DNA of 64,000 bases from Lonicera japonica (Eukaryota > Streptophyta > Magnoliopsida > Dipsacales > Caprifoliaceae). Position 1 is the stretch's first letter, and each line of letters begins with the position of its first letter. The position numbers and the translations under genes were made by a program. Under the pieces are notes generated by a model, which saw only the letters and a program-made list of their open reading frames with translations, was not told the DNA's origin and ran no database searches. The stretch is taken from the NCBI GenBank assembly GCA_021464415.1, contig CM038470.1, positions 32,974,122-33,038,121 on the forward strand, written 5' to 3'. Shown piece by piece: positions 36,501-46,977 of the stretch.

Positions 36501-39500
36501 TTGAAGCTCTGCGACTTTTCTAACAAAATAGAAGAAATCTGCGCAATCACTTTTCATGAGATCATCTATTTGTTCAGGATCTAAATCAAAAGTTTTGAAA
36601 TCCCCTGGTCTCTGTGAAAACAATTGCAGAAAATGGGGTCTTAGAAAATCCGAGAGCATCCTCTCCTCGTTGAGTGACCCGACATTCTCGCTCAAGTATA
36701 GGCCGGCTGGCTTGGTTGCTATTAGTAAATAGCAGTTGGTGACAGGCTCCGGTTGCTAGTTGGGTCAGTATTGCACTGAGAGAGTGATGTTCATTATGTG
36801 GCTGTTAGCCGTTGTATTTAAAGTTTCTTTGGTAACATTAATTTGTAGCCTGATTTGAGAATTGGAACTTCCATTTTTAGATACCTCAAAAGGGAAAATG
36901 AGGTTTTTAATTTGAGATGAAGGGGTTACAGATTTTGCACTTGCTGCATAACATTTTCTTTTTCTTTCTTTCTTCTCCTACTTTCTTATAAAAATATAAA
37001 CTAAAGTAATATACTCCCCTCTCTCTCTCTCTATATATATATATCACACACGTATAAAGAGCAAACATTGTATTTTGAAGTTTTTGTGTATGTGTTAGTC
37101 ATTTTGACAAGCACTGTTGGAGGCTTATCTGTCCTTTTTGTTATTCGATGCACTTGTTGCAGAAGCAAATTACGCGTGAGACATTGTACCATTTGCTTTC
37201 ACAGTTGTGCTCTGCATCTAATAGAGCCACCCTTACTTCTCTTACAGAACTATAAATGATTTGTCTCTTTTTGCCACATATATGTGAAGGTGAATGATGA
37301 CCAGATAATTCTGGATAAAACTGTTGCTGATCAAGTGTCAACATGGAAGAGCAGCAGAGGCCTGACTGATAAAGTGTTTACTGATCATGCTTGCTCTGGA
37401 GAAACATGTTCTTATTATCAGCTTGGAGATGTATTTGTTTGTGAGAAGACTGGACATGTTCACGGTACAATGTCTTGGTTATTTCAAAAGCCACCTTACT
37501 ATTAAGCATGAGTAAGAGATGTTACATTTTGGTGTGCACTCAAAATTACCAAATTCTCCTTTATTGATTCGGAAAAATCTAAACTGCCCTCAAAGAGGAT
37601 TACACCCACGTCCTCAAGTATGGATAACCCAATTCTTAACCACTTGGCCACATACATATTCTTGAAATGTTTTAAAAATTTACATTACCGGGTATAATAT
37701 TGCACACTCAACGTGTGTGCAATATTATGATCTCTTATAAACTTGATATTACATAAATTCTTAACACATTTTAAGAAATGTGATAAGAGTTGGTTGAGTG
37801 GTTCATATGTTTATTTCTATAAAAGGTTATGGGTTTGAATCCCAGTTCAAGTGTTATTTTTTCTTCTTGAAGTAATTTGGTAATTTCAGGGGCTTATTAA
37901 ATGTAACGGCCAGCTCTCCCACATGCTTAATATAATAGAAGATATGCACACGCACGCTAGGTGATGCCAGGCCCAATGATATGTTCAGAGATTTGTTTTA
38001 TTACAAGTTTTGACCCTTGCTTACGACATCTGCGTGGTGCTCACTTCATGTTTATGTTACACCCACACACCAAGCTTGCTGTTTTCAAAATTTTGAAGTA
38101 TTTACAACAAAATGAGAAAAAAAATCAATACAGATTAAAAAGTTTATTTAGTTTTTAATATCCATATATTTACATTGGCTTTGGATTTTGGTTAGATTGT
38201 GACCTTTTGGAGGTAAAACAAGAGTCTGAGAGATGGCAGTAAGGATTGTGGGTCCCATTTTGAATTTTTGTGGATTATATATATATATATATAAAGGCAC
38301 TTGTTGAGCACCCATATAGGGAAAGAATAAGGTTCCAACATGCATTAAATTAGGCACAAATTCTCATGCAAGATTTAGAGTATACTTATCATGTGCCCCA
38401 AGGGCACATGTTAACATTTTCCTTTATACATAATTATTACATATACATGCCTAAAATTAATCTATTGAATTATTTAACTAGAACTCGTAACTCACTTGAT
38501 GCGTGTTTGCAATATTATAGAATATAGACAATAATTTTTAATGAGAGTTGCACTGTTCAGTCTGTTTATACATTTTTGAATGATGAGAGGGGAGTTTGGC
38601 TGAGTGGCTAAGGCGCATGTGTTCATTTTAGAGGTTGTGAGTTCAAATCCCATTGTAAATAGTATTTATTCTTCTGCATCAATAAAGGGTAATTTGTTAA
38701 TTTCAGGTGAGTACCGCCATCTCCCATAGAATAGATAATAGAAGATAAGTACGAATAATTTGCTAGTATCTTTAGAAGATAAAAATGCATGAGATGCTTA
38801 CACATGGGCTTTGAAGCTTTTATTTTATTTTTCTTCTTCTTTCCATTTTTTTTCCCCCTTTTTTTTTTTTTTAAATTATGAATTTCCTTATCCTTCAATT
38901 TACTCTACTCTATGCAGTTTGTGATGATACTTGCAAAGAAGTTATTCTGGATCCAGTAAATGAGCTCTTGGTTTGTACTATTTCTGGGCACTGTTTCGAC
39001 CAGCTAGTGTCTACTGTCGAACCAGATTTTGTAAGCATATTTATCTTTAGGTTGCATTATATTAATATGAAGATATTATAACAACACTGTTTAAATTTGT
39101 CGACCCTCCTAAATGAGGGTTGACCCAACTCTGAAAGATGACTGAGATATTATAACAACACTATCTAAATTTGTCGACCCTCCTAAATGAGGGTTGACCC
39201 AACTCTGAAAGATGGCTGTTCGAAGTGATCAAATTAAAGTAATCACAGTTGGTCCCTCTTGTCTTTTTGTTTCAACCAAATTTTGTTGGAGGGTCATCTT
39301 AGCCTTATTGAACAAGGTCAACAAATTTGGATTTGAGTGCGAAAGTGACTTGTATGCCATGTTAAAACGTGTTAATATAGAAATGAATAATTGGAGTTGA
39401 GGTGTCATTGGAATTAAATATGGCATTAAAATGGTAAATATAAACAGTATCTGCTTGGTGCTTCGATGAAGCTAGTCAAGATATTCATCCTAATGCATAT

Positions 39501-40987
39501 ATATATATATATATGTCTTTCTGTAGTTATTACCCATGCCTATCTGATTTATGCACTGTCAGTATACAAAGAAGAAAATACGTATTATTTGGCATTTGAT
39601 GCAATTACCAGTGTGTTATTTACAAAGAGTCCATGTTTGATTTCCATACTAACTCATCTCAAATTGTGAAATGGTACCTCGATCATGTCCCTCCCCCCAA
39701 AACAAAAACAATATACCTATGCTAGTAATAACTATCGAACCCTAGCGAAGGCAAAAGTTTAATTGTTCCTTCCCATCGAGTCACTTCTTAGTAATATTAT
39801 ATTTATTTTTTCCATTTTGAGTAACCTTTGTGGAATTCTCACACTTGTGCATAGAAAGCTGGTTGATACGTGATACTAATCCTTACTCTTGGGTGAAAAT
39901 ATAGGAACAGCAGCAAGGTGGTGGTGATGAAGCAGAGCCATTCATGGGATCCGGGCGTTTTGGTACTCCCGTTCTTCCTTTTTGCTTTAATATGTTAAAT
40001 TTTCTTAGGGTCCATCTGGTTCGGTTTGCAATACCTTTTGCCTAGGTAGATTATAAGTTGGTGAAAATTATTCACCTTTTTCAGATAATATTTTTGGTTC
40101 ATAAGGAGAAGATATTGGGTACTCTAGGAGTACCACGCGGTGCTACACCTACTCGAATGACGGATCTCTGTCCCACATATTCCCATCATAGGCATAAACA
40201 ATTTTAGGCTGTGTTTGATGTGTTGGATAAGAGGACGAAGTTTTCCTATCCAATGTTTGGTGTTAGTTAGGATTGGATATCAGAGTGGATTATTAGTCTT
40301 ACAAAGGCCTCTTATCCCATCGGGCCCAATGGGAAAGGGATTAAATTATCTCACCTCCTGGATTAAATTATCTCACCTAGGAGGTGGGATTATTTTATCT
40401 TGTCCAAATGGGGTTAAATAATCTTATCCGACACTTCAAATGCCCCTTATCGGACCAGATTCATCTTACATGGGCGCAATCACTAGAGCAACTGTGGTGC
40501 AACAATAATAGAATATAGAAGAATATGAGAATAGTGAAGGGGAAGGGGAAGAAGAAGAAGAAGAAGAAGATGCCCCCCATAGGCCTCAGGCATACATGCT
40601 TAATCAATTCATAACATTTTTCAATCTCTATTTGGCCAAGGGAGACGTTGCCTTAGAAGTCGGCAAGAAAGAGCTGTAGCCAATTCAGCTCTGAAAATAA
40701 CGATGATTACAAAATAATCTACTAAGGAAACTCTAGAAACCCCTAATCTATTACTCCGTATAAAATACCAAAATGTACTTAATATGATAATTACCTAATA
40801 TAACCCTAAAAAATTAACTGCCATAAATATTTTAGTATACTATCCTAAATTTTCTTAATTACAAAGATAGTTAAAATCTCTTTATTAATATTTTGGGTGC
40901 TTGTATATTTTGGCAGCAAGGGCTTATTTATTGGGATATAATTGCGATGATGAGAAGGAATTAGAAGCTTGTTGGAGGTTTTGCTGA
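30575..40987 (+). CDS. SKIP31: F-box protein, SKIP31-like (nine exons)
   Basis: Joined exons: 30575-30652, 31868-32092, 32841-32914, 34584-34659, 36165-36275, 37290-37464, 38918-39030, 39905-39962, 40917-40987. These give 981 nt, 326 aa, with every intron GT-AG and the frame kept throughout. The N-terminus is acidic ([20 protein letters not shown]). Residues about 84-125 form an F-box ([20 protein letters not shown], ending near DECLWRRL), which in this family binds SKP1/ASK to build an SCF ubiquitin ligase. Residues 223-272 hold a Cys/His cluster (C223, C228, C239, H244, H246, C248, C252, C266, H271, C272) that may bind zinc. The architecture and size match plant SKIP31 (about 320 aa) from memory. 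The substrate cannot be read from the sequence. Introns are long and loaded with repeats, yet all exons and splice sites look intact, so I expect a working gene. Confidence 0.88.
31060..31645. repeat. About 74-bp minisatellite in SKIP31 intron 1, about eight copies
   Basis: The words GCAGGGGTAAAATAAGCATT, GCAAAGGTTCGATTCTTGTT and GGTAGCAAATATTTTTATG recur in order. GGTAAAAT or GGTGAAAT anchors fall near 31111, 31196, 31269, 31343, 31423, 31486, 31555 and 31630. Copies differ by A-run length and point changes. Confidence 0.85.
32125..32456. mobile_element. hAT-type MITE in SKIP31 intron 2
   Basis: The ends CAGTGGCAGAG and CTTTGCCACTG are inverted copies, and the 8-bp direct repeat ATACTATA flanks them at 32117-32124 and 32457-32464. 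An 8-bp duplication and CAGTG...CACTG ends are hallmarks of hAT elements. Length is 332 bp, with no transposase. It begins 33 bases after the end of exon 2 at 32092. Confidence 0.9.
33085..33910. repeat. Partly duplicated block with insertions in SKIP31 intron 3
   Basis: TTGTAGATTTATCAAA, AACAATGCAGTTGGGAA (AATGCAATTGGGAA in copy 2) and TATATTAAGTATGATG (TATATTAAGTGTGATG) occur in the same order at 33085-33540 and 33550-33900. Each copy carries a different insert: a GGGTTGGG...CGGGCC unit at about 33175-33480, and a separate piece at about 33593-33740. A CCCCAAGGTTGAACAC phrase from the second insert recurs near 33990. Confidence 0.5.
34957..35160. mobile_element. Stowaway-type MITE fragment in SKIP31 intron 4
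   Basis: ACTCCCTCTATCCCAAGTCA is a typical Stowaway terminal sequence. No inverted partner was found within about 400 bases, so this is probably a remnant. The right limit is arbitrary. Confidence 0.4.
35476..35560. repeat. Three-copy short tandem repeat in intron 4
   Basis: GTGTCAATAGAAGATAA, GTGTCAATAGAAAATAA and GTGTCAATAGAAAGTAA follow one another at 35-38 bp spacing. Confidence 0.65.
36468..36755 (-). pseudogene. Antisense coding-like fragment in SKIP31 intron 5
   Basis: The minus strand is open for about 95 codons, from just after a TAG at 36756-36758 to a stop near 36468. The translation has ordinary amino-acid composition, unlike its AT-rich surroundings: [72 protein letters not shown] do not recognise the family. 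No ATG opens it, so it looks like a captured or retro-inserted piece of another gene rather than a gene of its own. It is removed from the SKIP31 transcript by splicing. Confidence 0.5.
37500..37723 (-). mobile_element. tRNA-related (SINE-like) repeat, inverted copy
   Basis: On the minus strand, TGGCCAAGTGG (box A, 37640-37650) is followed by CGTGGGTGTAATCCTC (box B, about 37595-37610). Then comes a tail shared with the two copies below: AATCAATAAAGGAGAATTTG, GGTAATTTTGAG, AAATGTAAC, CATGCTTAATA. It forms a head-to-head inverted pair with 37715-37945. Confidence 0.6.
37715..37945 (+). mobile_element. tRNA-related (SINE-like) repeat, copy 2
   Basis: Box A GTTGGTTGAGTGG is at 37789-37801 and box B GGGTTTGAATCCC at 37831-37843. 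The tail is TAATTTGGTAATTTCAGG, AAATGTAAC, CATGCTTAATA. A GTGTGCAATATTAT motif lies at its upstream edge. It sits in SKIP31 intron 6. Confidence 0.6.
38500..38745 (+). mobile_element. tRNA-related (SINE-like) repeat, copy 3
   Basis: GTTTGGCTGAGTGGCTAAGG (box A region near 38593) and TGAGTTCAAATCCCATTG (box B near 38638) look like a Leu/Ser-type tRNA head. The tail TAATTTGTTAATTTCAGG...AATAGAAGAT matches copy 2. TTTGCAATATTATAG upstream also matches copy 2. It lacks a proper acceptor stem and so is not a tRNA gene. Confidence 0.6.
39071..39218. repeat. 74-bp tandem duplication just after SKIP31 exon 7
   Basis: Copies 39071-39144 and 39145-39218 differ at only a few bases. Each contains GTCGACCCTC and GAGGGTTGAC separated by six bases, able to form a short hairpin. 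Confidence 0.85.
40207..40446 (+). mobile_element. Tourist/Harbinger-type MITE in SKIP31 intron 8
   Basis: The ends GGCTGTGTTTGATGTGT and, on the other strand, GGGGCATTTGAAGTGT both run on into GGATAAG. A TTA target duplication flanks them at 40204-40206 and 40447-40449, diagnostic of PIF/Harbinger MITEs. Length is 240 bp. A related copy lies at 7450-7670 in the opposite orientation. Confidence 0.9.
40549..40571. repeat. (GAA)n microsatellite in intron 8
   Basis: About seven GAA units follow a GGGGAAGGGGAA stretch. Confidence 0.8.
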
Positions 40988-43429
40988 TGAGATTCAAAGT
41001 TCGTCTCTCAATTAAGTTGGATTTTGTGGGGCTGCAAAGAGGAAATGTGCTTTTAGTTTAATCTCATTTTGAATGTTTTAATATTTGCTCAAGTTCGTGT
41101 AGTATGTACGTATTTACGAATGAACCATTTGTATTAGGTACTAAATGTATCCTATTTTGGTATTTATCATAATCTACCCAAATGGTATCAATCTAATCTA
41201 CTTAACGGGTGCAGTAGGTACACCGTTTCCAAGCCATATTGTGAAATGCGTGTCATGTCGTCTAAATATAACGTATCTCCATTGCTACTTAACGTATGTC
41301 CAACCTTAGTATAGTCTGATTTCGCACGAAGTGCTAATGGCATTAAGGGGAGTGGAATTGACGGGATTTATCAAATGGTCATCCTTTGACAAAATTGGAT
41401 ACACGCAAAGTTGCTCGACAATAGCATTCTAAGTTTGCTTAGATTAAGTCATTCATACTTCCTAATGCTCCGATGTCATCCAGGTTGGAACAAGCATTGC
41501 CCCATTGCGTGCCTGCAAATTCCATGGGATTTTCCGACAACAGTTCAGCTCGGGTAGTCCGGACCTTGTAATCATCCGCCTAACGCTTGTGCACGTTGGA
41601 GTGGAAATTGCCCACCTGGCGTGCCAAAGTGTTGGTGCAATTTTTTTGCGAATACAGACTACATGGGAACAAATATTTTATAGGTTGATTCTTGGTCTTG
41701 TTGCACAAAATTTGAATGACTAAAGAGTTTTAACCTAAAGTTTGTGGTGGAGGGTAAGAATTCTTGAATTTATAAAGTTTTTTGGATTTTTTTTTGCATA
41801 AAATTATTCCATTTATTAAAACATCTTGTTAATTTTTATTAATGAGTAGTACAAACGCAATATTTCAAAGTCAAATATGGTTATTTGTTACTAGAATTAT
41901 AAGCACACGCGATTCTGCATGTCTTTGTACTACGACCACTTTTTATTTTTTTTTACTTGCCATGTCATACCATATTTTGGCAATGGTATTTATTTTTTTT
42001 GGAAATGCGGGGGTCACACTAACATTTGAGCTGCAGTTAATTGGTTTCTTATTCTACTAATAGGTGATTTTTTGTTATAATATTAGAGATGCTATTCATA
42101 TATATAGTTACTTTTTAAATAAATCATAAATTTGCAGTGGCACATAACTTTGAATTTGATGAAAGCATTGACATGTATTCCAACTCCTATAAACTTTACG
42201 TGTAGTTAAATTTAAATTTTTGAAAAATATAACATAAATTTGAATTATTTCTTGAATTTGTTAATTCATCCCATTCTCTTATCCTGTATTTAGATAAATA
42301 TAATTCCAAAATTCATAAAAATTATAAATGATCGAATTTAAAATTCTATCATTTAAAATTCCTTCAATTGCAATTTACTATGTTTGGATGTATTATATAT
42401 AGAATTTGAAAAAATAACATAAATTAAAATATAACTTGTTTTAAATCAGAATTTGAAGAATAACGCTTCATACCACAAAATTTTAAGTCGGAATTTTTAA
42501 AAGCCAAAATATAGAAAATTTATCACATGTAAAATTTTAAATTATTTGCTAATTTCATCAAATAGACTTCCATTTTTCCGCGATCCAAATTTTAACTTTT
42601 GCTTAAATCTAAAATTTTTCTTTTCCGTTCAAGCATAAAGTTAGATTCATCAAGTTTATATATGTTCCTAGTTTATCTACTTTAATGAGATAAGATATTG
42701 CTAATTATTTTTAGTGTTTAATAGCCCTTAAATAGTTTTAGAAGACACATTAATGCACCATTAAAACCATTTAATTTGGAATCTTATTTAATTTAGGAAA
42801 GGTATTTGAATTAGGAAAAGTAAGAAATGTTGTTTTTTGATACAAGCGATATTTTTTATTAACATTTTACACAAGTTTAAAAATAAACTACTAAAACACA
42901 AAATAAATTTATAATATAATTTACGTATAATACTATATTCTTTTTTGGTTTGAATATAAAACTACTTTACATATAACAAATTTAACCAGAAGTTACATAT
43001 AACTATTGAAAATGCTATAATTCAAATTAGGGGTGAACATCTGATCCAATCCGATAGTTTTAAAACCATCTCCTTTCGATCCGGTCCAATGTCGGTTTTA
43101 AGATTTGAAATCTAATCCGATGTAACAAATACTACAAATCTAATCCAATTAAAATTAGATAAAATATGACCTAAATAAAATAAATAATACTACTACCTAT
43201 TATTAGTGTGTCACACATTTTCTTTTTTTTATCTTTTATCCAAAATTCTAATTTAAAATATTTTTTTTCCTTTTTATATAGTGCGACTATCAATAGAATA
43301 AAAATATGTGACATTAAAAAAAAGAGAGAAAAACATATTGGACCAGTTTGAATTCATTTCTAGAGCACCCAAAATTAATACAAATATAATTTGATTCGAT
43401 GTGATTCAATTCAATTATTTATAAAATTT
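40988..43429. other. Intergenic region between SKIP31-like and GRP genes
   Basis: The first 100-200 bases should hold the SKIP31 3' UTR. A GC-richer patch at 41460-41640 has no recognisable coding motif. Around 43030-43160, GATCCAATCCGATAG and CGGTCCAATGTCGG wording suggests an old repeat. No gene was found. Confidence 0.5.
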
Positions 43430-43663
43430 TAAAAAATAATTTATAGAAAAGAAGTGAGCAAATAATTCAAAGGTGTGTCGACAGAGGGACAAGTGTCAAA
43501 AGGGGGTGGTTGCTTACCCGCGTCATATTCGCATTTACGCAACGCGTGTTTCACGAATCCCGAGACGACATTATTATCTACATCTATATATCTTCTATAT
43601 ATATATAACATTCATTCTCTTCTTATCTTGTCAATTTTTCACTACAATTTCGAGGATTATAAG
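43430..43663 (+). promoter_or_regulatory. Putative promoter and first, non-coding exon of the GRP gene
   Basis: A TATATATATA box (about 43597-43607) precedes a CT/A-rich leader that ends at a good donor, AAG|GTAAAG, at 43663/43664. The matching acceptor TTACAG ends at 45446, 18 bases before the GRP start codon. This gives a leader intron of about 1.78 kb. Exon use is inferred from splice consensus only. Confidence 0.5.
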
Positions 43664-43796
43664 GTAAAGCTCTTTCCTTCATCTCTCTCTCTCTGTTAGT
43701 TTATTTCGTAATGCATTCGAATTTCTTTTGATTGTTTTGATCAAAAACAAACCTCAGATCAGAAAGAAAAGCAAAGAGAAAATTAATGTTATTGAT

Positions 43797-44170
43797 TCAT
43801 CCTTATGTTTTGATCTATCGTGTATATATATATACATACGTATATAATTCATTCATACTAGATCGTAATTCGTGTTAATACCAATCATTGAAAATCGATC
43901 CTGACTTTATAATAATTTTTTGAAATTAACAAGATTTGAACACGTGATTTTTGATGATAAAATTAAATATGTTTTTGTTTGAAATGTTTGATCTATTGTG
44001 TATATATATATGTATATAATATATTCAAGAATATAGTCATACTAAATCGTAATTCGTGCTACTATCAATTATTAAAAATTGATCATAGCTTTATATTATT
44101 GTATAGAAATTAACAAGATTTGAACACGTGATCCTTGATAAATTCAACGACCATGTATTCGTTTGAAATT
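43797..44170. repeat. Tandem duplication of about 185 bp in the GRP leader intron, with G-boxes
   Basis: GATCTATCGTGTATATATAT, ATCGTAATTCGTG, AATTAACAAGATTTGAACAC and CACGTGAT occur in the same order in 43797-43982 and 43983-44170. Each copy has one CACGTG (G-box core). Confidence 0.7.
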
Positions 44171-44237
44171 TTTGCTATTTTAAATTAGATAATGTATATG
44201 ATTTAAAAGAACAAAAAGAAAAAAAATTGCGTTACAA

Positions 44238-44556
44238 TGGCGGATCTAGGAGGTGGCCCAGGCCTCTGTTGGGTTTTTGAAAGCTTCGTAGTAATAATAT
44301 TAATTATTATATAAATATATTATGTTTTATTGGGCTCTTTCAATATTTTTTGTAGGCTTATGCGAGCCTTCTTCTTTAACTCTAACTTGGCAAACAATAT
44401 GATTTATTAGTATAGAGATATGGAGGAAACAAAACGCGACCATTACAGTTCTTCCATTGTTAATTTATCTTGCGCTTGTTTTTATGTAAAAAACAAATAT
44501 TATGTTTGTGTTTTGATCCACCAAATTTAAAATTTTAGATCCGCCACCGACTGTGT
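44238..44556. mobile_element. Possible degenerate hAT-type MITE in the GRP leader intron
   Basis: CAATGGCGGATCTAGG at the left and TAGATCCGCCACCGACTG at the right are inverted partners resembling hAT ends. The flanking 8 bases do not match. Confidence 0.4.
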
Positions 44557-45464
44557 ACAAGCATTTTGTGTGCTTTAGCATCTAGTTAATCAAAACAAAA
44601 GGAATGAGAATTACATATATGAACTGTAATTACTTGGTCTTATAGTCTTATGTACAACATAAATTGAAATTTCGGTTATTTTACTTCAAAAATGTGTTAT
44701 ATAATGCCCTTATAGTCTTATGTACAAGAAATGATATATTGTAATGTATATCATACTAGCGGTAATCCGTGTCAAATTCACCTTTCATACATCTTTTATC
44801 GCAGCACTTAAAGAAGCATCTTTCGTCTCATTGCTATTTTCTTTTATGCCTTGCATTTTAAAAAGACCACTTAATTTCCCTTCATTTTAGTCTTGAATAT
44901 TGTGAGGTGTTGTATACCATGAGCGTGGTTAAACATTTTCGTTGCGATTTAGGACCCTATATCGGTCTAGAATGATATTGTGATTTTGAGCTCCAGTTGG
45001 TTCAAAACATTTGGTCTGTGGCATTTCAGTTTCCCTTACAATTAAGGGGTTACTTTTTCAGAAAAATGACACAAAGACCATGCCTATTTTCTATGCATGT
45101 GTGTCATCTAATTATAATGGAATTGATTTAAGGAGGAAAAAAGTGATGCCTCAGCTGATTTCTATTCTTATCGGGACTCTTCTATTGCATACAAATTATA
45201 TCTTATGGCCAACTTGTGTATAATGTTTAAATTTTTACGACTGATTTCAACTATTAGATGTGTGTAGTACTAAATTGGTGATGGGTTTACACCAAACACA
45301 ATACTTTGCTCTGGCAATAGCAGATGCCGAGATGTTTTATATATTGATCATGACATTATCATTGTTCTACATGCTACTCGTGATTGGATCTATATCTTAT
45401 TCATCATTCCAAAATTCAGATTCATACTCTGTTTTAGATATTACAGCTTTTTTGGTGAACAAAA

Positions 45465-46888
45465 ATGGGAGGTGGCAAGGACAAGCACAATGAATCTGAT
45501 GACAAGGGGTTGTTTTCACATTTGGGAGGCCATTATCCTCCTGGAGGGCAACATCCGCCTGGAGGGTACCCTCCAGCTGGGTATCCACCAGCTGGATACC
45601 CTCCACAAGGATACCCACCTGCTGGGTACCCCCCACAAGGATACCCGGGGGGATACCCGCCGGCTGGTTATCCCGGTCAACATCCGCCACCAGCTGGTTA
45701 TCCCGGTGCACATGCCCCTGGCCACTCAGGTATACTTCTTTGACTTAACTTTGTACTGCTATTCGTTGTGTTTATGTTCAGGTAACCAACCCTAAGCCAC
45801 ATCTCATGTTTGGGTTGACATGGTCATGAATTTAGTTTGTTTGGTGACTTGACACTAATCCTCTAAATCTAGGTTTGAGATGTTGGAATTTCGGGCTCTG
45901 TACCTCTCATATAGGTCAAAAAACGCATGGCTTCATGCGATGTGCTTGTTTTATAACGAGGCATAATAGCGTCTAAACGTATAATCAGAAAAACAAATAC
46001 TCCCTCCATCCCAAATTAAAAGTCTACGGTTCCTTTTTGGTATGTGTGTGAGTCCACTTTCCTTTTTTTGATGGCATATTGGTATGAATCTCATAGCACT
46101 AAACAAGTTTTGTCTGGACCACTGGACTAGGTTGAGATTACTTTAGAAAGTACGAAAGTCAAAGTTGTACTCTTAATTTGGATGAAGGGGTAGGTATATG
46201 CCCAAAACTAGTTCCCAAGTTCTTAAACACAGGCTAGTTCTACTGCCGAAACATTAATATTGTCCTTTTGTCAAAAAGGAACTTGCTAACTCAAGAGCTT
46301 GGCATACAACTACATTATGCTTGCGTATTTGGTAGAAGTCAAATGTGCTTCTTAAACAACATTTCCTTAAATATACGAATGCCAATAAGAACAGCATTTT
46401 TATCACTTCCTCCATTTTAAATTAAGCGTTCAATTTGACTTTCACACTTCTGTCAGGATACAATAATTGCAACCCAAGTTGAGAAGATAACCTGTTTGAT
46501 TTCTTGAGATTTGGTACATCGATTATCTTAAATTGGAACATTCAAAAAGAGAAATAGTGAAGCCTTAATTCAGACGATGGATCAGATAATCATATTAGTT
46601 TTTTACAGATTTGTGTGCATGGACCAGTGTCTGATGTGACTTACCTTATTTTCAGGTCACGGCGGTGGAATTGGGGGAGTTCTTGCTGGCGGCGCTGCGG
46701 CAGCAGCGGCGGCGGCTCTCGGGCACCACGTGGTCCATGGTAGCCATGGTGGCCCTGGTGCACACGGTGCTTATGGGTATGGCCATGGCGGCCACGGAAA
46801 GTTCAAGCACGGCAAGCACAAACACGGCAAGTTCAAGCACGGAAAGTTTGGCAAGCATAAGAAGCATGGATTCAAGAAGTGGAAGTAA
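45465..46888 (+). CDS. Glycine/proline-rich protein, GRP A3-like (two exons)
   Basis: Exons 45465-45729 and 46656-46888 join to 498 nt, encoding 165 aa. The donor is CAG|GTATAC and the acceptor TTTTCAG. After [20 protein letters not shown] come repeats of [10 protein letters not shown] (residues about 22-80). The second exon begins [13 protein letters not shown], followed by a run of alanines and HHVVHG, then a Gly/His/Lys tail of [11 protein letters not shown] type ending in FKKWK. This matches the plant family annotated as glycine-rich protein A3. There is no signal peptide; the Ala-rich stretch may touch membranes or drive assembly. Its biochemical role is not established. Start choice: first ATG after the predicted leader intron, in AAAAATGGG context. 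Confidence 0.88.
46000..46190. mobile_element. Stowaway MITE in the GRP coding intron
   Basis: The left end CTCCCTCCATCCCAAATTAA and, on the other strand, the right end CCCCTTCATCCAAATTAAG are inverted repeats, flanked by TA on both sides (45998-45999, 46191-46192). This is the Tc1/mariner (Stowaway) pattern. Length is 191 bp. Confidence 0.8.
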
Positions 46889-46943
46889 ATTTTCATGTTG
46901 AAGATACATATATATATTCATTCTATTCTCCTTGCTCTAACTT

Positions 46944-46977
<34 letters not shown>

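Noticed and set aside
38585..38660. Possible functional tRNA-Leu/Ser gene
   Set aside because: Good A and B boxes, but no 7-bp acceptor stem or discriminator end. Two other copies with the same non-tRNA tail lie nearby, so it is a tRNA-derived repeat.
45397..45725. Minus-strand and alternative-frame ORFs over GRP exon 1
   Set aside because: They mirror the YPPAG repeats. Only the + strand frame starting at 45465 splices into a meaningful second exon.
46652..46921. ORFs on both strands over GRP exon 2
   Set aside because: Out of frame with the spliced product and driven by the GGC/GCC-rich sequence.
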